NCBI GenBank assembly: GCA_900544815.1
Contig: UQWT01000009.1
Location: 1 to 44,744 of the forward strand
Direction: 5' to 3'
DNA length: 44,744 nucleotides
Source of the DNA: an uncultured Bacteroidales bacterium
Lineage (GTDB): Bacteria > Bacteroidota > Bacteroidia > Bacteroidales > UBA932
This document shows, piece after piece, positions 33,282 to 40,674 of this stretch. A program made the translations under genes and the position numbers. Each line of letters opens with the position of its first letter. Within the stretch, counting starts at the first letter, position 1. The notes below the pieces were generated by a model. That model saw only the letters and a program-made list of their open reading frames with translations. It ran no database searches and was not told the origin of the DNA.

Positions 33282-35360
33282 ATGAAAGATTTTAAGACCT
33301 TGGTGTGCGAAGGTATTCCGGCTCAGATTCCGGATGCGCAGCCGTACGATACAACAGTTAACCATGCTCCAAAAAGAAAGGATATTCTAACAAAGGAGCA
33401 GAAGAGGCTGGCTCTTAAGAATGCATTAAGATATTTCCCAAAGGAGCAACATGAATTCTTGGCAAAGGAGTTTGCCCGCGAGTTACATGATTACGGACGT
33501 ATCTATATGTACAGGTATCGCCCTACTTATGAAATGCATGCCAGAAACATAAAAGATTTTCCTCATAAAAGCGAGCAGGCTGCAGCCATAATGCTTATGA
33601 TAAGCAACAACTTGGACAAGGCTGTTGCCCAGCATCCGCATGAACTTATCACATACGGAGGAAACGGTGCCGCATTCCAGAATTGGGCACAGTACAGACT
33701 TACAATGAAGTATCTGTCCGAGATGACAGATGAGCAGACACTTGTGCTTTACAGTGGTAACCCTCTTGGACTTTTTCCATCTCACAAAAATGCACCAAGA
33801 TTGGTAATAACCAACGGTATGGTTATACCAAACTACTCTAAGCAGGATGATTGGGAGCGTTTTAATGCCATGGGTGTTTCTCAGTACGGACAGATGACTG
33901 CAGGTTCATTTATGTATATTGGTCCGCAGGGTATTGTGCATGGTACAACAATTACCATCCTTAACGGTGCACGCAAGCAGATTCTGCAAAATATGGGAAA
34001 AGAGTTTGATATACAGGATTTTGCTAGAATCAAACCAGAAGATTTGAGGGGTAAGTTATTTGTAAGCAGCGGATTGGGAGGAATGAGCGGAGCTCAGCCT
34101 AAAGCTGCTGTAATAGCCGGTGTTGTTGGTGTTGTTGCAGAGGTTAATGAAAAGGCTATCAAGACAAGACATTCGCAAGGCTGGGTTGATGAGGTGTATG
34201 AGGATCTGGACAGCCTGCTTGCAAGAATCAGAAAGGCGGTAGCTGCAAAAGAGGCTGTGTCATTGGCATATCATGGAAACATCGTGGATTTGTGGGAGAG
34301 ACTTGCAAAGGATGAGGTTCATGTAGATTTGGGATCAGACCAGACATCGCTTCATAACCCTTGGGCAGGCGGCTACTACCCTGTAGGTTATTCATTTGAG
34401 GAGAGCAAGAGAATGATGGCGGAGGAACCCGAAAGGTTTAAAGAGGCTGTTAAGGAGTCTTTGAGAAGGCAGGTTGCGGCAATTAACAAATTAGCGGCCA
34501 AAGGGATGTACTTCTTTGATTATGGTAATGCATTCTTGTTGGAGTCGTCTCGTGCAGGTGCAGATATATTCAACCCGGGTATGGATGCAAACACAATAGA
34601 CACCGAGAAGGTACGCAAATTTAGGTATCCTTCATACGTTCAAGATATTATGGGACCTCTGTTCTTTGATTACGGATTCGGCCCTTACAGATGGGTCTGC
34701 ACCTCTTGCGATCCGGATGACCTTGCGTATACAGACAAGCTTGCAACGGATGTTTTGGAGGAGATAATGAAAGATGCTCCTCATGAGATAAAACCGCAGC
34801 TCGCCGACAATATACACTGGATTAAGGAGGCAGGCAAGAATAGATTGGTGGTTGGTTCACAAGCCCGTATCCTATATGCCGATTCCGAGGGTAGGATAAA
34901 GATTGCTCTTGCAATGAACAAGGCAATAAGAGAGGGTAAGGTAAAGGCACCTATAGTGCTTGGAAGAGATCATCATGATGTGTCGGGAACAGACTCTCCA
35001 TACAGAGAGACATCAAATATCTATGACGGCTCCTCTTACACCGCAGATATGGCGGTGCAGAATGTAATTGGAGATTCGTTCCGCGGAGCTACTTGGGTGT
35101 CTATCCACAATGGCGGCGGCGTAGGCTGGGGAGAGGTTATGAACGGTGGCTTTGGAATGGTTATAGATGGATCTGATGATGCAGACAGACGAATAAAGAA
35201 TATGCTTCTTTGGGATGTTAACAATGGCATTGCAAGAAGAAGCTGGGCCCGTAACAAAGGGGCAATGTTTGCCATTGAGAGAGAGATGGAGCGTACTCCC
35301 GGTCTAAAGGTTACCATACCTAATATAGCAGATGATTCTTTGATCGATAGTATAATATAG
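33282..35360 (+). CDS. hutU: Urocanate hydratase
   Basis: A 692-residue cytoplasmic enzyme that converts urocanate to imidazolone propionate in histidine degradation, with tightly bound NAD+. Family segments include LITYGGNGAAFQNWAQYRL near residue 125 and YSGNPLGLFPS, as well as GGLGGMSGAQPKAA-like residues near 270 (SSGLGGMSGAQPKAAV). Toward the C-terminus are GRDHHDVSGTDSPYRETS and IHNGGGVGWGEVMNGGFG. It is longer than the classical 550-residue HutU and fits the longer form. No hutH, hutI or hutG gene adjoins it here. It has its own promoter and terminator, so it is transcribed singly. Confidence 0.93.
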   Translation: MKDFKTLVCEGIPAQIPDAQPYDTTVNHAPKRKDILTKEQKRLALKNALRYFPKEQHEFLAKEFARELHDYGRIYMYRYRPTYEMHARNIKDFPHKSEQAAAIMLMISNNLDKAVAQHPHELITYGGNGAAFQNWAQYRLTMKYLSEMTDEQTLVLYSGNPLGLFPSHKNAPRLVITNGMVIPNYSKQDDWERFNAMGVSQYGQMTAGSFMYIGPQGIVHGTTITILNGARKQILQNMGKEFDIQDFARIKPEDLRGKLFVSSGLGGMSGAQPKAAVIAGVVGVVAEVNEKAIKTRHSQGWVDEVYEDLDSLLARIRKAVAAKEAVSLAYHGNIVDLWERLAKDEVHVDLGSDQTSLHNPWAGGYYPVGYSFEESKRMMAEEPERFKEAVKESLRRQVAAINKLAAKGMYFFDYGNAFLLESSRAGADIFNPGMDANTIDTEKVRKFRYPSYVQDIMGPLFFDYGFGPYRWVCTSCDPDDLAYTDKLATDVLEEIMKDAPHEIKPQLADNIHWIKEAGKNRLVVGSQARILYADSEGRIKIALAMNKAIREGKVKAPIVLGRDHHDVSGTDSPYRETSNIYDGSSYTADMAVQNVIGDSFRGATWVSIHNGGGVGWGEVMNGGFGMVIDGSDDADRRIKNMLLWDVNNGIARRSWARNKGAMFAIEREMERTPGLKVTIPNIADDSLIDSII

Positions 35361-35370
35361 TATTCAGTTA

Positions 35371-35404
35371 AAAAGAGATAGCCATTAGGTTGGTTATCTC
35401 TTTT
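35371..35404 (+). terminator. Terminator of hutU
   Basis: AAAAGAGATAGCC pairs with GGTTATCTCTTTT (one G-U), with an eight-base loop. The A/T arms make it potentially bidirectional. Confidence 0.7.
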
Positions 35405-35451
35405 GGCTATATATAATAGCGTAAATATTAGCTTAATTAACATTAATTGCC

Positions 35452-35459
35452 TAAATTTG
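35452..35459 (+). promoter_or_regulatory. -7 promoter element of the mutAB operon
   Basis: TAAATTTG fits TAnnTTTG. The leader of about 80 bases holds a 7-bp stem (AAAGCAG with CTGCTTT, 35471-35500) and a 15-codon frame at 35487-35534 of doubtful meaning. No cobalamin riboswitch was recognised. Confidence 0.6.
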
Positions 35460-35546
35460 CGCGTTATTTTAAAGCAGAAACTACGGATGTCAGCTGCTTT
35501 TGTAAACAAGAACATACACAACAATATTTATTAATAATAAAACGAT

Positions 35547-37412
35547 ATGGCAGAAAAATTATTTGCTGAGTTTCCACCGGTATCTACCCAGCAATGGGAA
35601 GAGGTGATTACAAAGGATCTTAAGGGTGCCGACTACGAGAAAAAACTTGTATGGAGGACACAAGACGGTTTTTCGGTTCGTCCTTATTACCGTGAGGAAG
35701 ACCTTAAGAATGTAAAACATATGGGTTCTGAGCCAGGAACTTTCCCATTTGTAAGGGGCACAAAAGATGATAACAACTGGCAGATTCGTCAGGATTACTG
35801 TGCATGTGAGGGCAATTATGCAGAGGCTAACGCACAGGCTGTTGACGGTCTTAAGAAAGGTGTTGAGACTGTTGGCTTCTGTATTAACGGCAAGCAGCCT
35901 ATTTCAAAAGCTGAGATGGAGACCCTTCTAAAGGGCATAGACCTTAACAAGGTTCAGGTAAACTTTGAGGGTTGCTGCTGCGCAACAGTTGAGATCATCA
36001 ATTCATTTTTGGCTGTAGCTAAGGAGCAGGGGGTTAAACCTGCAGAGCTTAGAGCAACTTTTGATTACGACCCTCTTCGCGGTCTTAACAAACATGGCAA
36101 GTTCTGTTCAGACAAATCATTGGCTAATGTTAAGGCTGTTGTAGATGCAGTTAAGGATTATCCTAAGGTAAGAGTTATAGGAGTTGAGGCTTACGCTCTT
36201 AACGACGCCGGTTCTACAATCTCCCAGGAGCTTGGTTTTGGTCTTGCTATGGGTAGTGAGTATTTGAGTGTTCTTACAGACGCAGGTCTCTCTGTAGATG
36301 AAGCTGCAGAGAGAATACAGTTTACTTTTGCTGTAAGTTCTACATACTTTATGGAGATAGCAAAATTCCGTGCAGCAAGAATGCTTTGGGCAAATATCGT
36401 AAAAGATTACGGTGCTAAAGAGCTTTGCGCAGAGAAGATGAAGATTCATGCCGTTACAAGCAGATGGAACCAGACAGTTTACGATTCATACGTAAATATG
36501 TTGAGAGGAACAACAGAGGCTATGAGTGCAGCAATTGCGGGTGTTGATTCCCTGGAGGTTCTTCCATTTGATTTCTCATACAGAGAGCCAAACGAGTTTA
36601 GCAACCGTATAGCAAGAAATGTACAGATTATCCTTAAAGAGGAGTCTCATTTCGACAAAGTTGTAGACCCGGCTGCTGGTTCATACTATGTTGAGACACT
36701 TACACAATCCATAGCAGAGGCTGCTTGGAATCTTTTTAAGAAGGTAGAGGAGCTTGGTGGTTATGTAGCAGCTTTCAAAGAGGGTTACATTCAAGCCGCA
36801 ATAAAAGAGTCTGCTGCCAGGAGGGACAAAAATATTGAGACAAGAAAAGAGACCATTCTTGGTACAAACCAATATCCTAATTTCAACGAGGTTGCACCTA
36901 AAGAGGTTACCGCAGAGATTGCCACCAAACCTGCGCCTGCAGTTAAGGAGGCAGATATGATTGGAGAGCCGCTAATTCAATATAGAGGAGCTCAGCCATT
37001 TGAGGCTATGAGACTTAGAACAGAGAAGAGCGGTAAGAGACCTATGGCATTTATGGTTACATACGGCAACTTGGCAATGTGCCGTGCAAGAGCACAGTTC
37101 GCTTGTAACTTCTTTGCTGTTGCCGGTTTCAAAGTAGTTGACAACAACCGTTTCGCAAATATCGAAGAGGGTGTTAAGGCTGCTTTAGAGGCAGGTGCAG
37201 ATATAGTTGTAGCTTGCTCTTCTGATGATGAGTATGCAGAAGCAGTTCCACAGATTGCTAAGCTCGTTGGAGACAAAGCCATTGTAGTAGTTGCCGGTGA
37301 TCCTGCTTGCAAAGAGGATCTTATGGCTAAAGGAATTGAGAACTTCATTAGTGTAAGAAGCAATGTTCTTCATACTTTGGAAGATTATCAGGCTAAATTG
37401 GGTATTAAGTAA
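35547..37412 (+). CDS. mutA: Methylmalonyl-CoA mutase small subunit
   Basis: A 621-residue non-catalytic beta subunit of methylmalonyl-CoA mutase. The N-terminal TIM-barrel domain begins with FPPVSTQQWEEVITKDLKGADYEKKL and includes FAVSSTYFMEIAKFRAARMLW. The C-terminal Rossmann domain lacks the cobalt-binding DxHxxG motif (the position reads VTYGNLAM), as expected for this subunit. It pairs with MutB, encoded 43 bases downstream. The holoenzyme interconverts succinyl-CoA and (R)-methylmalonyl-CoA in the propionate branch of succinate fermentation. The cofactor enzyme is encoded at 1969-2508. Confidence 0.95.
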   Translation: MAEKLFAEFPPVSTQQWEEVITKDLKGADYEKKLVWRTQDGFSVRPYYREEDLKNVKHMGSEPGTFPFVRGTKDDNNWQIRQDYCACEGNYAEANAQAVDGLKKGVETVGFCINGKQPISKAEMETLLKGIDLNKVQVNFEGCCCATVEIINSFLAVAKEQGVKPAELRATFDYDPLRGLNKHGKFCSDKSLANVKAVVDAVKDYPKVRVIGVEAYALNDAGSTISQELGFGLAMGSEYLSVLTDAGLSVDEAAERIQFTFAVSSTYFMEIAKFRAARMLWANIVKDYGAKELCAEKMKIHAVTSRWNQTVYDSYVNMLRGTTEAMSAAIAGVDSLEVLPFDFSYREPNEFSNRIARNVQIILKEESHFDKVVDPAAGSYYVETLTQSIAEAAWNLFKKVEELGGYVAAFKEGYIQAAIKESAARRDKNIETRKETILGTNQYPNFNEVAPKEVTAEIATKPAPAVKEADMIGEPLIQYRGAQPFEAMRLRTEKSGKRPMAFMVTYGNLAMCRARAQFACNFFAVAGFKVVDNNRFANIEEGVKAALEAGADIVVACSSDDEYAEAVPQIAKLVGDKAIVVVAGDPACKEDLMAKGIENFISVRSNVLHTLEDYQAKLGIK

Positions 37413-37455
37413 GATTTGTGCAGGAGAAATAAGAATTTTTAAAAGTTGAATAATT

Positions 37456-39585
37456 ATGCGTCCTAAATTTTCAGATATAAAATATACAGACGGCAATGCA
37501 TGCGAAGAGGTGCTTAAGAACAGCACTTGGCATACACCCGAAAGGATTGATGTAAAGACAAATTATTCCGAGGCTGATCTTGAGGGTATGGAGCACTTGC
37601 ATTATGCAGCAGGTGTGGCTCCTTTCTTGAGAGGACCATACAGCACAATGTATGTTCAGAAACCTTGGACTATCAGACAATATGCAGGTTTCTCTACAGC
37701 AGAGGAGTCTAACGCATTCTACAGAAGAAACCTTGCTGCAGGTCAGAAGGGACTTTCTGTTGCGTTCGACCTTGCTACACACAGAGGATATGATGCAGAC
37801 CACCCAAGAGTAGTTGGCGACGTTGGTAAAGCCGGTGTTAGTATCTGCTCTGTTGAGGATATGAAGATTCTGTTTGATCAGATTCCTCTTAACAAAATGT
37901 CTGTCTCAATGACAATGAACGGTGCCGTTCTTCCTATTATGGCATTCTATATTGTTGCCGGATTGGAGCAGGGGGCAAAGTTAGAGGAGATGGCAGGTAC
38001 AATCCAGAACGATATTCTAAAGGAGTTCATGGTTCGTAACACATATATCTATCCACCTGAATTCTCAATGAGAATCATTGGCGATATATTTGCGTTCACA
38101 TCTAAATATATGCCTAAGTTCAACTCCATCTCAATCTCAGGTTACCATATGCAGGAGGCAGGTGCAACCAATGATATAGAGATGGCTTATACATTGGCAG
38201 ACGGTCTTGAGTACTTGAGAACAGGTATCAAGGCAGGTATCTCTGTTGACGCATTCGCTCCACGTCTTTCATTCTTCTGGGCTATTGGTATGAATCACTT
38301 TATGGAGATAGCCAAGATGCGTGCAGCAAGAATGTTGTGGGCTAAAATTGTTAAGGAGTTCAATCCGCAGAACCCTAAATCATTGTCACTTAGAACACAC
38401 TGCCAGACATCCGGCTGGTCACTTACAGAGCAGGATCCGTTCAACAACGTTGCAAGAACATGTATCGAAGCTATGGGCGCGGCTCTTGGCCACACTCAGT
38501 CTCTTCATACCAACGCTTTGGACGAGGCTATTGCACTTCCTACAGATTTCTCTGCACGTATTGCTCGTAATACACAGATCTATATTCAGGAGGAGACCAA
38601 TGTATGCCGTTCAATAGACCCATGGGCAGGTTCATATTATGTAGAGTCTCTAACCAACGAGTTGGCTCATAAAGCTTGGGCTCATATTCAGGAGGTTGAG
38701 AAACTTGGCGGTATGGCAAAAGCTATTGAGACCGGTATTCCTAAACTTAGAATTGAGGAGGCTGCTGCACGTAAACAGGCTCGTATCGATTCCGGTCATG
38801 ATACAATTGTTGGTATTAACAAGTATCGTCTTGAGAAAGAGGCTCCTATTGAGATTCTTGATATTGATAACACCAAAGTTAGAGAGCAGCAGATTGCACG
38901 TCTTAAAGATCTTAGAGCTCATAGAGACGAGGCTAAGGTTAAAGAGTGTCTTGCTGCTATCACAGATGCTGTCAAGAACAAGACAGGCAACCTGCTTGAG
39001 TTAGCCGTTGAGGCTGCAAAGGCACGCGCAACATTGGGCGAGATTTCAGATGCTTGCGAGGTAGTTGTAGGACGTTATAAAGCAGTTATAAGAATGAATA
39101 CAGGTGTTTACTCATCGGAAGTTAAGAACGATGCAGAGTTTGAGAAAGCTAAAGAGATGGTTGCTGAGTTTGCCAAGAGAGAGGGCCGTCAGCCACGTAT
39201 TATGATTGCAAAACTTGGTCAGGATGGTCATGACCGTGGAGCTAAGGTTGTTGCTACAGGTTATGCAGACTGCGGTTTTGACGTAGATATGGGACCTTTG
39301 TTCCAGACACCTGCAGAGGCTGCTAAACAGGCAGTTGAGAATGATGTCCATGCTGTTGGAGTATCTTCATTGGCAGCAGGTCACAAGACTCTTATCCCTC
39401 AGATTGTGGAGGAGCTTAAGAAGCTTGGTAGAGAGGATATTATTGTTGTTGCCGGAGGTGTTATTCCTGCACAGGATTACGATGCACTTTACAAAGCCGG
39501 TGCAGCTGCTATCTTTGGCCCGGGTACCCCTATCGCCTTTGCTGCAGTTAAGTTGATGGAGCTGTTGAACCAGAGATTCCAATAA
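37456..39585 (+). CDS. mutB: Methylmalonyl-CoA mutase large (catalytic) subunit
   Basis: A 709-residue adenosylcobalamin-dependent catalytic subunit. The TIM-barrel part includes PWTIRQYAGFSTAEESN, SVAFDLATHRGYDADHPR and SGYHMQEAGATNDIEMAYTL, all near-invariant in the family. The C-terminal B12 domain has GQDGHDRGAK near residue 593, with the His that binds cobalt, then GTPIAF near the end. The length is normal. It shares the mutA transcript and is followed by two terminators. Epimerase and carboxylase genes of the pathway are not in this window. Confidence 0.97.
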   Translation: MRPKFSDIKYTDGNACEEVLKNSTWHTPERIDVKTNYSEADLEGMEHLHYAAGVAPFLRGPYSTMYVQKPWTIRQYAGFSTAEESNAFYRRNLAAGQKGLSVAFDLATHRGYDADHPRVVGDVGKAGVSICSVEDMKILFDQIPLNKMSVSMTMNGAVLPIMAFYIVAGLEQGAKLEEMAGTIQNDILKEFMVRNTYIYPPEFSMRIIGDIFAFTSKYMPKFNSISISGYHMQEAGATNDIEMAYTLADGLEYLRTGIKAGISVDAFAPRLSFFWAIGMNHFMEIAKMRAARMLWAKIVKEFNPQNPKSLSLRTHCQTSGWSLTEQDPFNNVARTCIEAMGAALGHTQSLHTNALDEAIALPTDFSARIARNTQIYIQEETNVCRSIDPWAGSYYVESLTNELAHKAWAHIQEVEKLGGMAKAIETGIPKLRIEEAAARKQARIDSGHDTIVGINKYRLEKEAPIEILDIDNTKVREQQIARLKDLRAHRDEAKVKECLAAITDAVKNKTGNLLELAVEAAKARATLGEISDACEVVVGRYKAVIRMNTGVYSSEVKNDAEFEKAKEMVAEFAKREGRQPRIMIAKLGQDGHDRGAKVVATGYADCGFDVDMGPLFQTPAEAAKQAVENDVHAVGVSSLAAGHKTLIPQIVEELKKLGREDIIVVAGGVIPAQDYDALYKAGAAAIFGPGTPIAFAAVKLMELLNQRFQ

Positions 39586-39597
39586 AAAAGAGTGTAT

Positions 39598-39637
39598 AAA
39601 AAGTAGATTCTGCAGAAGCATAGACTTTCTACTTTTT
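39598..39637 (+). terminator. First terminator after mutB
   Basis: AAAAAGTAGA and TCTACTTTTT pair perfectly over 10 bp; flanking TGTAT and ATACA can extend the stem. Confidence 0.7.
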
Positions 39638-39660
39638 CATACATTTCTTAAAAATATTTG

Positions 39661-39692
39661 AGAGCGGTCTGTTATTCAGGCTGCTCTTTTTT
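39661..39692 (+). terminator. Second terminator, between mutB and the response regulator
   Basis: AGAGCGGTCTG pairs with CAGGCTGCTCT (two G-U pairs) and is followed by five T. It may also stop the regulator transcript arriving from the other strand. Confidence 0.75.
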
Positions 39693-39709
39693 AATCTTGT
39701 TCAATCTTT

Positions 39710-40447
39710 TTAATCTGAATAGCCGTAACCAAATCCCTGTCTTGTTACAATGAATTTTCCATATTTTCCAATCTTCTTTCTCAATCTTGCAATGGTTACA
39801 TCTATCGTGCGGTAGGTTACTATAACGTCATTCTCCCATATTAATCTTAAAAGTTCATCGCGAGAGTAGATTCTGCCCTTATTATTTATAAAGAGCTTCA
39901 AAAGAGAAAACTCCTTTCTTGTGAGGGTTACTTGCGTGCCATCTATTGTACAGCTTTTAGATAAGGTGTTTATCTCAAGACCGTTGCCGTGGTTTGTATT
40001 GTGCAGGGTGCTTCCATCTGAAACTGCTGTGGCAATGTTATCTGCATTATTCGGTGTATGACGTTTTATAATATTCTTTACCCTTGCAACCATCTCCCTT
40101 ACAGAAAATGGTTTTGTAACATAATCGTCTGCACCAATGGTAAGCCCTGTGACTTTATCATCCTCCGAATCCTTTGCGCTACAGAAAATTATTGGTATGC
40201 TTGCTGTCTCCTCATTTTTTTTAAGTTTGTGAGCAAATTTAAAACCGCTCATCTCATCCATCATTACATCTAGAATGATTAAGCTGTAAGACCTGTTTTT
40301 AGGGCTGTAGGACTTTAGAATAAGAGATAATGCTTCAGATGGGGTAGAAGCAGTGTCAACGTTATACCCTTCAATCTCCAAATTGAATTGAAGGATCTCT
40401 CTAATACACTCCTCATCGTCTACTACAAGAATTTTGGGTTTTTCCAT
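39710..40447 (-). CDS. Orphan OmpR/PhoB-family response regulator
   Basis: A 245-residue DNA-binding regulator. The start is the ATG at 40447 (MEKPKILVVDDEE); a longer frame opens only at a TTG that lies inside the -7 element. The receiver has D10/D11, phospho-acceptor D60 in IILDVMMDEMSG and Lys in TKPFS. A poorly conserved linker (about 125-150) leads to a winged-helix domain ending in TYRTIDVTIARLRKKIG. No histidine kinase gene is adjacent, unlike the rprY/rprX pair at 5.4 kb, to which it is a paralogue. It diverges from a TonB-dependent receptor gene, and phased TGTAAT repeats lie between them, so it may control that gene and itself. Confidence 0.88.
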   Translation of the reverse strand: MEKPKILVVDDEECIREILQFNLEIEGYNVDTASTPSEALSLILKSYSPKNRSYSLIILDVMMDEMSGFKFAHKLKKNEETASIPIIFCSAKDSEDDKVTGLTIGADDYVTKPFSVREMVARVKNIIKRHTPNNADNIATAVSDGSTLHNTNHGNGLEINTLSKSCTIDGTQVTLTRKEFSLLKLFINNKGRIYSRDELLRLIWENDVIVTYRTIDVTIARLRKKIGKYGKFIVTRQGFGYGYSD

Positions 40448-40468
40448 CACCTGTTTTTTAATTGAATG

Positions 40469-40476
40469 CAAAGTTA
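40469..40476 (-). promoter_or_regulatory. -7 promoter element of the orphan regulator
   Basis: TAACTTTG on the minus strand fits TAnnTTTG, 22 bases before the ATG at 40447. Confidence 0.6.
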
Positions 40477-40501
40477 TGATTTTATATAAATGAAATGCGT
40501 T

Positions 40502-40557
40502 TGTATTAATTTCTTAAATTAAATGTAATATATCTGTAATAATGTAAAATTTGTAAT
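40502..40557. promoter_or_regulatory. Phased TGTAAT repeats between the regulator and TonB receptor genes
   Basis: TGTAAT occurs at 40524 and 40535, exactly 11 bases apart, with a related TGTATT 22 bases before the first (40502), plus TGTAAA at 40543 and TGTAAT at 40552. Direct repeats with 11-bp phase are the usual binding pattern of OmpR/PhoB-family regulators. Confidence 0.5.
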
Positions 40558-40622
40558 GGTAATATCAAAAGAATCAGATAATTGTCTTATGGTTACATAA
40601 ATATGACTTGACTGAAACATCT

Positions 40623-40647
40623 CTGTAATATTACAGCTGTTTCTTTG
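40623..40647 (+). promoter_or_regulatory. Palindrome and -7-like element of the TonB receptor gene
   Basis: CTGTAATATTACAG (40623-40636) is a perfect 14-bp palindrome containing the same TGTAAT word. TTTCTTTG (40640-40647) differs from TAnnTTTG at one base. The start codon is at 40675. Confidence 0.5.
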
Positions 40648-40674
40648 CCGTTGAAAATAACAATAGGAATATTT

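Noticed and set aside
35487..35534. 15-codon upstream frame in the mutA leader
   Set aside because: It has no codon bias or run that suggests a role and is easily expected by chance in AT-rich DNA.
35466..35546. Cobalamin riboswitch controlling mutAB
   Set aside because: The leader is only about 80 bases and lacks the conserved B12-box words; the adenosyltransferase gene leader is shorter still.
40448..40471. Upstream TTG start for the orphan regulator
   Set aside because: The TTG lies inside the -7 element, and the ATG at 40447 gives the standard receiver-domain N-terminus.
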